Counted from the stretch's first letter, positions 1 to 13,726 are shown. The stretch: 64,000 nucleotides of DNA from Marinobacter salinexigens (GCF_008370345.1 NZ_VTUU01000003.1:62001-126000), one strand, 5' to 3'. Notes: generated from the sequence alone by a model not told the origin. Translations and numbers: made by a program.

Positions 1-615
1 AAACTCGGCACCTACACTAACTTCATGAATCTGCTGGACTACGCTGCCGTCGCGGTACCGGCCGGACAGCTGGCCAATGGCATGCCCTGGGGTGTCACCC
101 TGTTCGGTGATGCCTTCCAGGATGAAGAATTGCTCACTCTGGCCGACCGCCTGCATCCACTGGCCAGTGAGACCGTTGGCGCACTGCCGGACCGGGTCAG
201 TGAAATTCAGCTGCCTCCTACAAGCCGCACCATTGATGTACTGGTGTGCGGTGCACACCTGAGTGGTCTCCCACTGAACCACCAGCTGACGTCCCGGGGA
301 GCAACCCTGATCTCCGAAACCCATACCGCCGACGCCTATCGGATGTATGCGCTGGCGGGTGGCCCGCCATTCCGGCCAGGCATGATTCGCGACACCGAAA
401 AAGGCACTTGGTTACCGGTGGAAGTGTGGCGGGTACCTGCCGATCAGTTCGGCAGCTTCGTAGCCGGCATCCCGGCTCCTCTCGGAATTGGCCAGGTGGA
501 GCTGGAGAGCGGTGACTGGGTTTGTGGATTTATCTGTGAACCCGTGGGGCTTGAAGGAGCCACAGAAATCACCGAACTCGGCGGCTGGAGAAACTATATG
601 GCACAGAAGTCCTGA
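1..615 (+). CDS. atzF: allophanate hydrolase, C-terminal part (5' end outside window)
   Basis: The reading frame is open from base 1, so this is the 3' end of a longer gene. The first ATG in frame (base 25) is probably internal. Residues such as NLLDYAAVAVPAG and GMPWGVTLFG are the end of an amidase-signature domain. The remaining ~130 residues (from about TIDVLVCGAHLSG, through GGPPFRPGMIRD, to GLEGATEITELGGWR) match the separate C-terminal domain of AtzF-type allophanate hydrolases. These enzymes hydrolyse allophanate to ammonia and CO2 in the biotin-dependent urea degradation route. The amidase catalytic Ser-Ser-Lys residues lie upstream and cannot be checked. The urea carboxylase partner would be expected to the left. 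It faces the next gene convergently. Confidence 0.85.
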   Translation, partial: KLGTYTNFMNLLDYAAVAVPAGQLANGMPWGVTLFGDAFQDEELLTLADRLHPLASETVGALPDRVSEIQLPPTSRTIDVLVCGAHLSGLPLNHQLTSRGATLISETHTADAYRMYALAGGPPFRPGMIRDTEKGTWLPVEVWRVPADQFGSFVAGIPAPLGIGQVELESGDWVCGFICEPVGLEGATEITELGGWRNYMAQKS

Positions 616-623
616 ATCGCGAA

Positions 624-652
624 GGTGGGAATCAGCCTGCTTGCTTCCCACC
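624..652. terminator. weak hairpin between convergent genes
   Basis: An 8-bp inverted repeat (GGTGGGAA at 624-631, TTCCCACC at 645-652) lies at the meeting point of the allophanate hydrolase and MFS genes and overlaps the MFS stop region. There is no T-tract, so a terminator role is only a guess from position. Confidence 0.25.
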
Positions 653-1942
653 GACCATTCCTCCGAGACGATCCAGTTCTGACTCATCGTAGAAACTCGG
701 ATCGTCAAACAGGTCCGGCTGGGACTGATCCAGAATCAACTGCAGAACTTCACCTCCGGTCTGCATCATGGGCTCAAAATGAGCCGTCTCGCCAGTAGTC
801 AGATCCGAAACATGCCGCCTGCGGTAGGCAACGTAAATGCCCAGTACCGCCAGCACGACAGCGATGTATATGGGTAGTCCGTAGGGCCCTGTAAACGTCA
901 TGATTCCACCTGCGAGCAACGGAGCCACAGCGCAGCCTGCTCCGTGTAGCACCAGCATGTCTGAGGAACCGGATACAACCTCCTCCGCTGACAACTGGTC
1001 GATCAACTGAGCCACTGCCAGGGGGTATAGCGCAAACGCCAGTCCGCCCCACAGGGTAAACGCACCAAACATCAGTTCCCGGGTGAATGCCAACGGCATC
1101 AGAGCAGCGACAACGCCTGCTGCCGCCACAACCGCCAATAGCACAACCACACGGTCGTGGCTGTCCGAGTATCGTCCAATGGGCAACTGCAGCAACGCAC
1201 CTCCCAGAATCGCCAGGCTCATGACCGTACCCACCTCGACAGCCCCGTAGCCGAGACCTGACACATAAACCGGCGTCATCCCCCAGAAAGCCCCCATTGC
1301 CAGCCCGGACAGGAGTGCGGTTACGACCGGCAACGGCGCTATCTTCACCCATTTCCTCAGGCTACTGCCGGCATGATCGGATAGCTGAGGCTGCGGGCGC
1401 CGTGTCAGCGTCATGGGCAACATTGCCCAGCAGATAAACAGGGTAACCAGGGCAAATAACAGGAAGGGAACGCCACTATCCAGCCGAAGGATCTGCTGGG
1501 CCAGAGCCAGGGCGCCCAGGTTAACCACCATGTAAATCGCAAAAATGCGGCCACGCTCATGACGAGCCGACTGCCCGTTAAGCCAGCTTTCGATCACCGT
1601 AATCAGGGTGATGTAGCAAAGGCCGTATATAAATCGCAGGAAAAGCCAGAACCAGGGATCGACCACCATGATGTGAAGCAAGGCACAGGTGGCACAAATT
1701 GATGCACAGAACGCAAAGGTACGAATGTGCCCCATTCGCCTTATCAGGCGACCGCTTACCCAGGTTCCGCAAATAAACCCGCCGAAATAGGCGGACATGA
1801 TGGCGCCAAGCATCAGGCTTGAAAACCCCGCCTGGCTTCCGCTGAGCGTCAGTAAGGTATTGATCAGACCGTTACCCAGTAGCAGTAACGCCACGCTCCA
1901 TAAGATAGAGCGGATCGGTTTGAGCAACTGGAAACTGAGCAT
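632..1942 (-). CDS. MFS transporter, YcaD-like
   Basis: A 436-residue polytopic membrane protein with about 12 hydrophobic segments, laid out as a two-half major facilitator. Features seen are an N-terminal helix (ILWSVALLLLGNG), GTWVSGRLIRRMGHIR as the loop 2-3 motif, and a cytoplasmic tail of ~60 polar and acidic residues. It resembles the YcaD/drug-resistance branch, but the substrate cannot be read from sequence. I chose the ATG at 1942 over an upstream in-frame ATG because a perfect AGGAGG (complement of 1950-1955) sits 7 bases before it. It lies 78 bp downstream of the nitronate monooxygenase gene on the same strand, so co-transcription is possible. Confidence 0.8.
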   Translation of the reverse strand: MLSFQLLKPIRSILWSVALLLLGNGLINTLLTLSGSQAGFSSLMLGAIMSAYFGGFICGTWVSGRLIRRMGHIRTFAFCASICATCALLHIMVVDPWFWLFLRFIYGLCYITLITVIESWLNGQSARHERGRIFAIYMVVNLGALALAQQILRLDSGVPFLLFALVTLFICWAMLPMTLTRRPQPQLSDHAGSSLRKWVKIAPLPVVTALLSGLAMGAFWGMTPVYVSGLGYGAVEVGTVMSLAILGGALLQLPIGRYSDSHDRVVVLLAVVAAAGVVAALMPLAFTRELMFGAFTLWGGLAFALYPLAVAQLIDQLSAEEVVSGSSDMLVLHGAGCAVAPLLAGGIMTFTGPYGLPIYIAVVLAVLGIYVAYRRRHVSDLTTGETAHFEPMMQTGGEVLQLILDQSQPDLFDDPSFYDESELDRLGGMVGGKQAG

Positions 1943-2020
1943 TTGAGCACCTCCTGTTCGTGCAAGCACTGTTCAGGAGGTGCAGTTACCGTGCCAGCGA
2001 ATGGCGGCTTAAGCCTTTAC

Positions 2021-3100
2021 TCACATGCTGGAATTTTGAAAAAACCGACATTCCCGTATCAGATTCTCGATCAGTTCCCCTGCTGGCAACTCACGCGCCA
2101 GCGGAGCACCCTGCCCGGCCCAATAGGCGGAAAAGTCTTGGCTACCTTTTGATACAGCCGCAGCTGCAAGCGCTTTTCCTGCATCATAGGCAATCGGGTA
2201 GTCCGGTATCGTCGGAGCCTCGGTACAATCGATATCAGTATAAAACCGGTTTACCATACCCCGGGCGGGACGACCCGAGATGACGCTGGTGATCTGCGTT
2301 TCCCGGCTCTGCTCACTTTTCAGCATCGCCCGATAACCCGCATTGGCCGCCGATTCCGGACAGAGAATAAAGGCGGTGCCCAATTGGGCACCGACCGCAC
2401 CGGCTTCCATAACAGCGCTGATTGCCTGGCCATCCATCAGGCCACCCGCCGCGATTACTGGCACCTTTGTAGCACCATTGATCAGACGGATCAGCGCCAG
2501 AGTACCGATCAGCCGGTCACCTTTCTCAGGCTCGAATACCCCGCGATGCCCACCAGCCTCAGCACCCTGAGCCACAATGAAATCAATGCCTGCTGCCTCA
2601 ACGGCGAGTGCTTCTTCTGGCGTCGTTGCACAGCCAATTGTGACAATTCCGGCCTGGCGGAGTGCCTGAACCCATTCAACAGCTGGTACACCGAAATGAA
2701 AACTGACAACCGCCGGCCTCTCTTCCAGCAGCATGTTCAGGGTGGCACGGTGCTCGTTGAAACTTGGATAAGGCACGGCTAGTTGTTGGGGTGGCGGCGT
2801 ATCAAACTCCTCGAAAAATGGTCGAAGGTAGTTGATCCAGCCTGATTCATGATCGTGGTCAGATGTCGCGGGCCGATGACAGAAAACATTGACGTTAAAC
2901 GGCTTGTTCGTCAAAGCACGAGTCGCTGAAATCAGCTCTCGCGCTTTTTCTGTCGAGCTTGCGCCTATCCCGATCGAGCCCAGCCCTCCGGCATTGGATA
3001 CCGCTGCCGCAAGCTCCGGGGTTGAAACGCCCACCATCGGTGCCTGAATGATCGGGTAGCAAAGCTCAACGACACGAGTCAGCTGATTCGAAAAAGCCAT
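2021..3100 (-). CDS. nitronate monooxygenase family FMN enzyme
   Basis: A 359-residue TIM-barrel flavoprotein of the nitronate monooxygenase (formerly 2-nitropropane dioxygenase) family. Family motifs are visible in order: IIQAPMVGVSTPELA near the N-terminus, GGLGSIG, VVSFHFG mid-protein, GAEAGGHRG, VPVIAAGG and GAVGAQLGTAF, which binds the FMN phosphate. Family members oxidise propionate-3-nitronate or alkyl nitronates with O2; some relatives are enoyl-ACP reductase-like (FabK), so the substrate is uncertain. The ATG is only 6 bp after the glmS stop, so it is probably read on the glmUS transcript. No strong Shine-Dalgarno is visible, which fits translational coupling. Confidence 0.85.
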   Translation of the reverse strand: MAFSNQLTRVVELCYPIIQAPMVGVSTPELAAAVSNAGGLGSIGIGASSTEKARELISATRALTNKPFNVNVFCHRPATSDHDHESGWINYLRPFFEEFDTPPPQQLAVPYPSFNEHRATLNMLLEERPAVVSFHFGVPAVEWVQALRQAGIVTIGCATTPEEALAVEAAGIDFIVAQGAEAGGHRGVFEPEKGDRLIGTLALIRLINGATKVPVIAAGGLMDGQAISAVMEAGAVGAQLGTAFILCPESAANAGYRAMLKSEQSRETQITSVISGRPARGMVNRFYTDIDCTEAPTIPDYPIAYDAGKALAAAAVSKGSQDFSAYWAGQGAPLARELPAGELIENLIRECRFFQNSSM

Positions 3101-3106
3101 CAGGAA

Positions 3107-4939
3107 TTACTCGACCGTCACACTCTTAGCCAGGTTGCGGGGCTGATCCACATCGGTACCTTTCAGGACGGCGACATGGTACGACAGCAGTTGCAGCGGC
3201 ACGGTGTAGACAATCGGTGCTGTAATTTCATGCACGGACGGGATCTGCATGACGTGGAGGCCCTCTTCCGGCTTCACACCAGCATCCTGGTCGGCAAAAA
3301 CAAACAGTTCACCACCCCGCGCCCGAACCTCTTCGAGGTTTGATTTAAGCTTTTCGAGCAGATCGTTATTGGGTGCCACGGTGACGACCGGCATTTCACT
3401 GTCCACCAGTGCCAGAGGGCCATGCTTGAGCTCACCGGCCGGATAGGCTTCGGCGTGAATGTAGGAGATCTCCTTGAGCTTGAGCGCACCTTCCATGGCC
3501 ACCGGGAACTGGGAACCACGCCCGAGGAACAGGCTATGGTTCTTGTCCATAAAGGCCTTGGACATTTCCTCGATTTCACCATCCAGAGCCAGCACGTCAT
3601 TCACCTGGCCCGGCAGCAAATGAATCGCTTCAACGATCTCTGTTTCCTTCTCGGTGGACAGGCCATTGTGGCGGGCCAGGGCGAGCGTAAAGATCAGCAA
3701 TGCGGTCAGCTGCGTGGTAAAGGCCTTGGTGGAAGCGACACCGATTTCCGGTCCCGCCTGGGTCATGATCACCAGGTCTGACTCACGGACCAGTGAGCTG
3801 CCCGGAACGTTACAGATCGCCAGGGCTGCGCGGAAACCTGCTTGTTTTGCCTGACGCAGTGCTGCCAGCGTGTCTGCGGTCTCACCGGACTGGGAAATAC
3901 ACAGGAACAGGGTATCCGGCTGGATCACATGCTTGCGGTAGCGGTACTCGGAGGCGACTTCCACCGAACAGGGCACGCCAGCGAGATCTTCGATCCAGTA
4001 ACGCGCCACCATGCCAGCATGATAGGACGTACCGCAGGCAATAATCTGGACGTGACGAACGTTCTCAAGCAGGTCCGCCGCTTCGGTACCCAGAGCCTGT
4101 TCCAGTACGCTTGTACCGGTCAGACGTCCTTCCATGGTGGCCTTCACCACCTTCGGCTGCTCGTAGATTTCCTTGAGCATGTAGTGACGGTACTCGCCCT
4201 TGTCGGCGGAATCTGTACCGTGCTCAAAACGGGTAATGCTGCGCTCGACCGGGTTGCCTTCGCGGTCGTGAATCAACACCTTATCCTTGCGGATATCGGC
4301 AATGTCACCTTCTTCAAGGAACATAAAGCGATCGGTCACCGGTAGCAGTGCCAGTTGATCAGACGCTATAAAATTCTCTCCAATACCTACACCGACCACC
4401 AGCGGGCTACCCTCGCGGCAGACTACCATGTGATCCGGCTCGTCAGCGTGGATAACCGCCAGGGCGTAGGCGCCGCGCAGGCGGCCGATAGCCGCTTTAA
4501 CGGCATCATAAACAACGCCCAGGGAACGGTAGTTTTTCTCGATCAGGTGAGCGACAACTTCGGTATCGGTCTGTGAGGTGAAGACAAACCCATCCGCCTT
4601 CAGCTCTTCCCGCAGTTCCTGATAGTTCTCGATAATACCGTTGTGGACAATGGCCAGGCGTTCCCCGGACATGTGAGGATGGGCGTTGAGCTGTGAGGGC
4701 TCGCCATGGGTTGCCCAGCGTGTGTGGGCGATCCCCAGGTGACCGGACAACGGATTTGCTGCGACAGCATCCCCCAGGGCAGCGACCTTACCGACTTCCC
4801 GGGCTCGCTGGACCGTCTGTTCACCATCGATAACCGCCATACCAGCGGAGTCGTAGCCCCGGTATTCCAGACGGCGCAGGCCCTCCAGCAAAATCCCCTG
4901 GACATCCCGTTCCGAAACCGCACCTACAATCCCACACAT
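3107..4939 (-). CDS. glmS: glutamine-fructose-6-phosphate aminotransferase
   Basis: A 610-residue protein, the family's usual length. It starts MCGIVGAV, so removal of Met exposes the N-terminal Cys nucleophile of the glutaminase domain; HTRWATHG and HNGIIENY follow. Two SIS sugar-isomerase domains come after (about 285-420 with CGTSYHAG and SQSGETADT, then about 460-590 with [15 protein letters not shown]). It ends [13 protein letters not shown], the typical C-terminal loop. It makes glucosamine-6-phosphate from fructose-6-phosphate and glutamine, the entry step to UDP-GlcNAc for peptidoglycan and LPS. It lies 31 bp downstream of glmU, the usual glmUS arrangement. Confidence 0.97.
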   Translation of the reverse strand: MCGIVGAVSERDVQGILLEGLRRLEYRGYDSAGMAVIDGEQTVQRAREVGKVAALGDAVAANPLSGHLGIAHTRWATHGEPSQLNAHPHMSGERLAIVHNGIIENYQELREELKADGFVFTSQTDTEVVAHLIEKNYRSLGVVYDAVKAAIGRLRGAYALAVIHADEPDHMVVCREGSPLVVGVGIGENFIASDQLALLPVTDRFMFLEEGDIADIRKDKVLIHDREGNPVERSITRFEHGTDSADKGEYRHYMLKEIYEQPKVVKATMEGRLTGTSVLEQALGTEAADLLENVRHVQIIACGTSYHAGMVARYWIEDLAGVPCSVEVASEYRYRKHVIQPDTLFLCISQSGETADTLAALRQAKQAGFRAALAICNVPGSSLVRESDLVIMTQAGPEIGVASTKAFTTQLTALLIFTLALARHNGLSTEKETEIVEAIHLLPGQVNDVLALDGEIEEMSKAFMDKNHSLFLGRGSQFPVAMEGALKLKEISYIHAEAYPAGELKHGPLALVDSEMPVVTVAPNNDLLEKLKSNLEEVRARGGELFVFADQDAGVKPEEGLHVMQIPSVHEITAPIVYTVPLQLLSYHVAVLKGTDVDQPRNLAKSVTVE

Positions 4940-4970
4940 ACCACATTCACCTGTTCGTTAAGCGTTCTGA

Positions 4971-6335
4971 TCAGTGTTTCTTCGGCCGTTCCCAGCCGGA
5001 AATATTACGTTGCTTGCCGCGGGCTACAGCCAACTCATTATCACTGACATCCCTGGTGATCGTTGAACCGGCACCAATCGTAGCTTCCTTCGCTACAGTC
5101 ACCGGCGCGACCAGAGAGGTATTCGAGCCCACAAAGACGCCATCACCAATGGTCGTCCTGTGCTTGTTCACCCCATCATAATTACAGGTGATGGTTCCTG
5201 CACCCACATTCACATTACATCCCAGTGAGGCATCACCAACATAACTCAGGTGATTGATCTTGCTGCCTTCACCAACCACCGCTTTCTTTGTCTCAACGAA
5301 GTTGCCGACCTTGGTATTGGCAGCCAGCTCTGTCCCCGGACGCAGCCGCGCAAACGGGCCGATCTGTGCACCCGCACCGACAATCGCACCTTCGAGAACG
5401 CTGTTGGCCTTGATCTCCGCGCCGTCGGCAATCGTACTGTCGGTGATCACGCAACCCGGGCCAATCACCACGTTGCTGCCCAGGTTCACTTTACCTTCAA
5501 AGACCACGTTCACATCAATCCACAGATCATTGCCGATAGTCAGCTCTCCGCGGACATCCACCCGGGCCGGATCTGCCAGTGTCGCTCCCTCGGTCATCAA
5601 TCGCTCAGCCTGCCGGCGCTGGAACCAACGCTCCAGTTCGGAAAGCTGAATACGATTGTTCACACCCTGGACTTCAAACGGGTTCAGCGGCTGTGACACC
5701 GTCACTGTCAGGCCATGAGCCACTGCCATGGCAATGATGTCGGTCAGATAGTATTCGCCTTGGGCATTGCTGTTGGACAGGGTAGGCAACCAGCTCTTCA
5801 GGTGCCGCGCCGATACCGCCAGAATACCGGTATTCACTTCCTTGATGTCCTGCTGCTCGGCAGTGGCATCTTTCTGTTCAACAATGGCCTGCACCAGACC
5901 ATTCCCGTCACGGACAATCCGCCCATAACCGTGGGGGTTATCCATATCCACCGTCAGCAGAGCGAGATTGCTATCGTCGAGATCCCCAACCATAGCCTCC
6001 AGCGTCTCCCGGCGGGTCAGCGGAACGTCACCGTAGAGCACCAGAACCCGGGCGTCATCCGGCAGATCAGGAAGCGCCTGTGCCACTGCATGCCCGGTGC
6101 CCAGCTGTTCTGTCTGAAGTACCCAGTTCACTGCATCGTCCTGCAGTGATCCGCGAACCTGCTCCGCCCCATGGCCGATCACAGTATGAATTTTCTCCGC
6201 GCCCAGCTGCTTCGCGGTATCGATAACGTGATGCAGCATCGGTTTGCCTGCTACCGGATGCAGTACTTTGGGCAGGGCAGATTTCATTCTTGAACCCTGA
6301 CCAGCAGCCAGGACGACGACGTGTAACGAGCTCAT
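4971..6335 (-). CDS. glmU: bifunctional GlcNAc-1-P uridyltransferase / GlcN-1-P acetyltransferase
   Basis: A 454-residue cytoplasmic enzyme. The N-terminal pyrophosphorylase domain (about 1-228) carries [21 protein letters not shown] and the metal-binding YGDVPL. The C-terminal half is a left-handed beta-helix of hexapeptide repeats that ends in the acetyltransferase site ([12 protein letters not shown] with the catalytic His, and [11 protein letters not shown]). It performs the last two steps of UDP-GlcNAc synthesis. It heads glmU-glmS-(nitronate monooxygenase) and is separated from atpC by a long nested hairpin terminator, so it must have its own promoter or depend on readthrough from the atp operon. 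Confidence 0.97.
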   Translation of the reverse strand: MSSLHVVVLAAGQGSRMKSALPKVLHPVAGKPMLHHVIDTAKQLGAEKIHTVIGHGAEQVRGSLQDDAVNWVLQTEQLGTGHAVAQALPDLPDDARVLVLYGDVPLTRRETLEAMVGDLDDSNLALLTVDMDNPHGYGRIVRDGNGLVQAIVEQKDATAEQQDIKEVNTGILAVSARHLKSWLPTLSNSNAQGEYYLTDIIAMAVAHGLTVTVSQPLNPFEVQGVNNRIQLSELERWFQRRQAERLMTEGATLADPARVDVRGELTIGNDLWIDVNVVFEGKVNLGSNVVIGPGCVITDSTIADGAEIKANSVLEGAIVGAGAQIGPFARLRPGTELAANTKVGNFVETKKAVVGEGSKINHLSYVGDASLGCNVNVGAGTITCNYDGVNKHRTTIGDGVFVGSNTSLVAPVTVAKEATIGAGSTITRDVSDNELAVARGKQRNISGWERPKKH

Positions 6336-6373
6336 GGAACTTAAGGCTCCCGGAGTTTTTGGAATTCAATAAA

Positions 6374-6444
6374 AAAGCCGCTGCCCTTGAGGCTGGAGTA
6401 CCAACGCCAGGCGTTGGTACTCCAGCCGCTCAGGATGCGGCTTT
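6374..6444 (-). terminator. nested palindromic terminator after the atp operon
   Basis: Read on the minus strand, an outer stem (8 bp at 6437-6444 pairing with 6374-6381) is followed by a run of six T. Inside its loop sits a near-uninterrupted 18-bp palindrome (6391-6408 pairing with 6410-6427, only one unpaired central base). It lies just after the atpC stop. The outer stem plus T-run is a standard Rho-independent terminator for the atp operon. The inner palindrome looks like an addition within the loop. Confidence 0.8.
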
Positions 6445-6472
6445 GGTGTTCGGCAAACCCGAAACGAAATGC

Positions 6473-6895
6473 TTAACGCATTTTGTTACGCAGCTGCTGA
6501 ATGGTGCGAAGCTGGGCAACAGCTTCGGCCAGTTCTGCAGCCGCACGGGTGTATTCGAATTCACCGGTCTTGTCAGCAAGTGCTTTCTCGGCCTCTTTCT
6601 GGGCTTCGATAGCTGCAGCTTCGTCCACATCCTTTGCACGAACTGCTGTGTCTGCCAGCAAAGTCACCAGATTGGGCTGAACCTCCAGATATCCGCCGGA
6701 TACGTAAAGAATTTCTTCTTCACCACCCTGCTTGATAATCCGTACAGGACCAGGCTTCAGCTGGGTCAGCAGCGGGGTGTGACCCGGGGCAATACCCAGG
6801 TCACCTTCAGAGCCCGCAGCGATCAGCATTTCTACCAATCCGGAATAGATCTTTGTTTCGGCACTTACGACGTCACAATGCACGGTAATACCCAT
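6473..6895 (-). CDS. atpC: F1F0 ATP synthase epsilon subunit
   Basis: A 140-residue protein with the epsilon beta-sandwich domain ([12 protein letters not shown], then [31 protein letters not shown]) followed by a charged helical hairpin from about residue 90. Epsilon belongs to the central stalk with gamma and can inhibit ATP hydrolysis through its C-terminal helices. It is the last gene of the operon, 47 bp after atpD, and a strong terminator follows. Confidence 0.95.
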   Translation of the reverse strand: MGITVHCDVVSAETKIYSGLVEMLIAAGSEGDLGIAPGHTPLLTQLKPGPVRIIKQGGEEEILYVSGGYLEVQPNLVTLLADTAVRAKDVDEAAAIEAQKEAEKALADKTGEFEYTRAAAELAEAVAQLRTIQQLRNKMR

Positions 6896-6942
6896 GTCAG
6901 TTGCCTCTCTGATCGATCCGGAAATTCGTGCAAGGGCTCAGA

Positions 6943-8352
<1,410 letters not shown>

Positions 8353-8389
8353 TTAGTAGTCAATAAAACCAGTTGGATTGTTGGGTGGA

Positions 8390-9253
8390 TCAAACCGAAG
8401 CCGCACCGCTCACAATCTCTGAAATCTCTTGCGTAATGGCTGCCTGACGCGCCTTGTTGTACGCCAACTGAAGTTCGTCGATGATTCCACCGGCGTTGTC
8501 AGTAGCGCTCTTCATGGCAATCATCCGGGCTGCCTGTTCACATGCCAGATTCTCTACCACGCCCTGGTACACCTGGGACTCAATGAAACGCGGTAGGAGG
8601 CCATCGAGAATCTGTCTGGCATCGGGCTCGTAGAGATAATCCCACTGGTTCTTGATCTCTTCTTCGTCTTTACCTTCCGGCAGGGGCAGAAGCTGCTCCA
8701 CCTTCGGGCTCTGGGTCATGGTGTTGACGAATTCGTTGCTGACAAGATAGAGACGATCAATCTTGCCCTCAGCAAATGCGTCCAGCATGACCTTGACGTT
8801 GCCGATGAGCTTGTCGGAGCTCGGGGTATCACCCAGATGGGTCAATGCCGCAACGACATTGCCACCATAGCTCCGGAAAAAAGATGTACCTTTCTGCCCG
8901 ATGGCGCACAGATCGGTTTCTACACCTTTTTCTTTCCACGCTTTCATTTCACGGACAAGCGCTTTGAACAGGTTGATGTTCAGACCACCGCAGAGGCCAC
9001 GATCAGTTGACACCACAATATAGCCGACACGCTTTACATCGCGCTCAACCATGAAGGGGTGCTTGTACTGAGCGTTCGCCTTGGCAATGTGCCCGATCAC
9101 CTGACGCATCTTATCGGCATACGGGCGAGTCGCCTGCATGCGATCCTGAGCTTTACGCATCTTACTGGCAGCCACCATTTCCATGGCGCTGGTAATTTTC
9201 TGCGTGCTCTTGATGCTTGATATCTGGTTACGTATTTCTTTGCCGACGGCCAT
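8390..9253 (-). CDS. atpG: F1F0 ATP synthase gamma subunit
   Basis: A 287-residue protein with the terminal coiled-coil segments of the rotor shaft. The N-terminus has [20 protein letters not shown] and [11 protein letters not shown], the middle has [12 protein letters not shown], and the C-terminal helix has [31 protein letters not shown]. All are diagnostic of gamma. It transmits rotation from the c-ring to the alpha/beta hexamer. It sits between atpA and atpD as in other proteobacterial operons. Confidence 0.97.
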   Translation of the reverse strand: MAVGKEIRNQISSIKSTQKITSAMEMVAASKMRKAQDRMQATRPYADKMRQVIGHIAKANAQYKHPFMVERDVKRVGYIVVSTDRGLCGGLNINLFKALVREMKAWKEKGVETDLCAIGQKGTSFFRSYGGNVVAALTHLGDTPSSDKLIGNVKVMLDAFAEGKIDRLYLVSNEFVNTMTQSPKVEQLLPLPEGKDEEEIKNQWDYLYEPDARQILDGLLPRFIESQVYQGVVENLACEQAARMIAMKSATDNAGGIIDELQLAYNKARQAAITQEISEIVSGAASV

Positions 9254-9327
9254 AACTCACTGCCTTCTCAAGTTAGACACTCGTTGCTACGAAAGCGGCC
9301 TGCGGCATTTGACGCAGGCCCCGTTTC

Positions 9328-10872
9328 TTACCAGCTCTGAGTGGTCTTGAATTTCTCAAGTGCAGCTTTGAGGCCGGCAGCGATATCGTCGTTGAAATCG
9401 CCTTTCTCGTTGATCTTGGCCAGAAGCTCGGATTGCTCCGCACGCATCCAGTCCAGAAGCTGCGCTTCAAAAGCAACAACCTTATCTACGTCAACGTCGT
9501 CCAGGAAGCCTTCGTTGGCTGCAAACAGAACCGTACCCATTTCAGCCACAGACAGCGGGCTGTACTGGTTCTGCTTCATGAGTTCAGTTACACGCTGACC
9601 GTGCTCGAGCTGCTTACGGGTTGCTTCGTCAAGATCAGAAGCAAACTGAGCGAAGGCAGCCAGTTCACGGTACTGGGCCAGAGCCAGACGGATGTTACCG
9701 CCAAGCTTCTTCATGATCTTGGTCTGGGCCGCACCACCAACACGGGATACGGAGATACCAGCGTTCATCGCCGGACGGATACCGGAGTTGAACAGGTTGG
9801 TTTCCAGGAAGATCTGACCATCGGTGATGGAGATTACGTTGGTCGGTACGAACGCAGATACGTCGCCGGCCTGTGTCTCAATGATCGGCAGAGCGGTCAG
9901 GGAACCGGTCTGGCCTTTCACTTCACCGTTAGTGAACTGCTCTACATAGTCAGCGTTAACGCGGGATGCGCGCTCAAGCAGACGGGAGTGCAGGTAGAAA
10001 ACGTCACCCGGGTATGCTTCACGTCCAGGCGGACGACGCAGCAGCAGGGAGATCTGACGGTAAGCAACAGCCTGCTTGGACAGGTCATCGTATACGATCA
10101 GGGCGTCTTCACCGCGATCACGGAAGTATTCACCCATGGCTGTACCGGCATACGGTGCCAGGAACTGCATCGCTGCAGGATCAGCAGCGCCAGCGGCAAC
10201 CACGATGGTGTGGCCCATGGCGTCGTGCTCTTCCAGCTTGCGCACAACGGCAGCAATGGAAGATTGCTTCTGACCTACGGCTACGTAGATACATTTGATG
10301 CCAGTGTTCTTCTGGTTGATGATCGCGTCGATCGCAACAGCGGTCTTACCGATCTGACGGTCACCGATGATCAGCTCACGCTGGCCACGACCGATGGGAA
10401 CCATGGTATCGATGGCTTTCAGACCAGTCTGTACCGGCTCATCAACGGACTGACGAGCGATAACGCCAGGTGCAACCTTCTCGACCGGAGAGGTCAGGTC
10501 GGTGCCCAGGTCGCCCTTGCCGTCGATCGGGTTACCCAGACCGTCAACAACGCGGCCCAGCAGTTCCGGACCAACCGGTACTTCCAGGATGCGGCCAGTA
10601 CAACGAACTTTCTGACCTTCGGCCAGGTCGTCGTAGTCACCCAGAACAACCGCACCTACGGAATCGCGCTCCAGGTTCAGAGCCATACCGAATGTGCCGT
10701 TGGCAAATTCAATCATCTCACCGTACATAACGTCGGCGAGACCGTGGATCAGTACGATACCGTCAGAAACGGCGAGAATCGTACCTTCGTTCTTAGCTTC
10801 GGAAGAGATGTCGAGTTTCTCGATTCTCTTCTTGATGATGTCACTGATCTCGGATGGATTCAGTTGCTGCAT
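9328..10872 (-). CDS. atpA: F1F0 ATP synthase alpha subunit
   Basis: A 514-residue non-catalytic nucleotide-binding subunit of F1. Walker A GDRQIGKT lies at about 170-177. [33 protein letters not shown], the conserved alpha signature region (quoted here only by its ends LIVYDD and EAYPGD), follows, and [12 protein letters not shown] is also present. The N-terminal delta-binding helix ([14 protein letters not shown]) is intact. Length matches the family (513 in E. coli). It lies between atpH and atpG with short gaps. Confidence 0.98.
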   Translation of the reverse strand: MQQLNPSEISDIIKKRIEKLDISSEAKNEGTILAVSDGIVLIHGLADVMYGEMIEFANGTFGMALNLERDSVGAVVLGDYDDLAEGQKVRCTGRILEVPVGPELLGRVVDGLGNPIDGKGDLGTDLTSPVEKVAPGVIARQSVDEPVQTGLKAIDTMVPIGRGQRELIIGDRQIGKTAVAIDAIINQKNTGIKCIYVAVGQKQSSIAAVVRKLEEHDAMGHTIVVAAGAADPAAMQFLAPYAGTAMGEYFRDRGEDALIVYDDLSKQAVAYRQISLLLRRPPGREAYPGDVFYLHSRLLERASRVNADYVEQFTNGEVKGQTGSLTALPIIETQAGDVSAFVPTNVISITDGQIFLETNLFNSGIRPAMNAGISVSRVGGAAQTKIMKKLGGNIRLALAQYRELAAFAQFASDLDEATRKQLEHGQRVTELMKQNQYSPLSVAEMGTVLFAANEGFLDDVDVDKVVAFEAQLLDWMRAEQSELLAKINEKGDFNDDIAAGLKAALEKFKTTQSW

Positions 10873-10900
10873 GCCAATATCCTCAAACCTTGTGCTGAAA

Positions 10901-11437
10901 TCAGGAGCCCAGAGCGTCCGCCAGCTTGCTCAGCTTTCCGCGTACAGATGCGTCAATAACCAGATCGCCGGTGCGGATAACCACACCACCAATCAACGAC
11001 TTGTCCAATGACGCTGCGAGTGACACTTTCCGCTCGAGTTTGGCGGAAAGGGCCTGGGCGAGCTTCTGCTGCTGTTCGTCGGTCAGCTCGAATGCGGCTG
11101 TAACGTCGATATCAACAGTGCGCTCCAGATCAGCCCGGTACATGTTGAAGAGCGTTGCAATCTCAGAGAGAAGAGGCAGCCGGCGGCTTTCCGCCAGTAC
11201 AGTAAAGAAGTTCCGTACCTGATCGGTTACGCCGTTCTCGACGATTTCCAGAATCAGTTCGGCCTTCTTCTGCTCCTCCAGTCCTGGATTTGCGAGAAGC
11301 TGTCGAATGTCTTCATTCGCGGTGACCTGTCCTGCGACGGTCAGCACCTGCGACCACTCAGCCAGCTGATTCTGCTCCTGAGCGGCAGCAAATGCTGCTT
11401 TAGCGTATGGACGGGCCAGCGTTCTCAGTTCTGCCAT
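10901..11437 (-). CDS. atpH: F1F0 ATP synthase delta subunit
   Basis: A 178-residue protein of the OSCP/delta family. [14 protein letters not shown] at the N-terminus and the C-terminal [22 protein letters not shown] are the family's two recognisable blocks. It connects the peripheral stalk (b subunits) to the top of F1. It lies 15 bp downstream of atpF. Confidence 0.95.
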   Translation of the reverse strand: MAELRTLARPYAKAAFAAAQEQNQLAEWSQVLTVAGQVTANEDIRQLLANPGLEEQKKAELILEIVENGVTDQVRNFFTVLAESRRLPLLSEIATLFNMYRADLERTVDIDVTAAFELTDEQQQKLAQALSAKLERKVSLAASLDKSLIGGVVIRTGDLVIDASVRGKLSKLADALGS

Positions 11438-11452
11438 GATGAACCTCGTCGT

Positions 11453-11923
11453 TTAGAGTTCTGCCGCCAGTTTTTCCAACATTTCGTTGTGCTTGGAGGC
11501 ATCGACAGAGGTTTCCAGGATCTTCTCAGCACCAGAAACTGCAAATGCGGCAACTTCTGCACGCAGTGCGTCACGAGCCTGATTACGCTCCTGTTCAATT
11601 TCGGCCTTGGCCTGCTCAATCAGCTTCTCGCCTTCCCTGCGGGCATCGTCTTTTGATGCTTCCACAATCTGGTTAGCGCGCTTGTTGGCCTGCTCGATCA
11701 GGGCCGCAGCTTGCTGCTTGGCTTCACGCAGTTCCTGAGCTGACTTTTCCTGAGCCAGTTCCAGATCGCGCGCCGCACGGTCTGAAGCAGCCAGGCCGTC
11801 AGCGATCTTCTTTTGACGTTCCTGCAGTGCGGCCATAATCGGCGGCCACACGTACTTCATGCAGAAAACGACAAAGATAAAGAACGCGATGGCTTGACCA
11901 ATCATCGTCAAATTAATGTTCAC
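11453..11923 (-). CDS. atpF: F1F0 ATP synthase b subunit
   Basis: A 156-residue protein with one N-terminal membrane helix ([20 protein letters not shown]) followed by a long charged, Ala-rich coiled coil. This is the standard architecture of the dimeric peripheral stalk. The length equals that of E. coli b. It follows atpE with a gap of about 66 bp. Confidence 0.96.
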   Translation of the reverse strand: MNINLTMIGQAIAFFIFVVFCMKYVWPPIMAALQERQKKIADGLAASDRAARDLELAQEKSAQELREAKQQAAALIEQANKRANQIVEASKDDARREGEKLIEQAKAEIEQERNQARDALRAEVAAFAVSGAEKILETSVDASKHNEMLEKLAAEL

Positions 11924-11989
11924 GTCTTCACCTCTCGCCTGTTTTGTTAAGAATCATCTGACCGGGGAACCCCCCGGCTGGAGACTCGA

Positions 11990-12262
<273 letters not shown>

Positions 12263-12327
12263 TCAGTTTAAGTTTAGGTTTTCAGTTTAACGGTTAGGGT
12301 TTCAAACTACGGTTCAACGATGCCCGA

Positions 12328-13621
<1,294 letters not shown>

Positions 13622-13697
13622 GCTTGTCCCGAAAAAACGGTGTTTTTCACTCGATTCCGTTTAAAAAATAAGCAAACACACGGATACGAGCGCCGAG

Positions 13698-13726
13698 ATT
13701 ATATGTGTTCAATGTGCACGAATCAA
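13698..13726 (-). promoter_or_regulatory. sigma70 promoter of the atp operon
   Basis: On the minus strand TTGATT (complement of 13721-13726) is followed after exactly 17 bases by a perfect TATAAT (complement of 13698-13703). This gives a leader of roughly 70 bases before atpI. No other promoter-like pair in the parB-atpI gap is as good. Confidence 0.7.

Noticed and set aside
5940-5948. TTATCCATA in glmU as a DnaA box
   Set aside because: One mismatch in the core; only exact 9-mers were counted.
9433-10959. Long open frame antisense to atpA (508 codons, plus strand)
   Set aside because: atpA on the other strand is unmistakable. The antisense frame has no recognisable domain and follows from the biased codon use of atpA.
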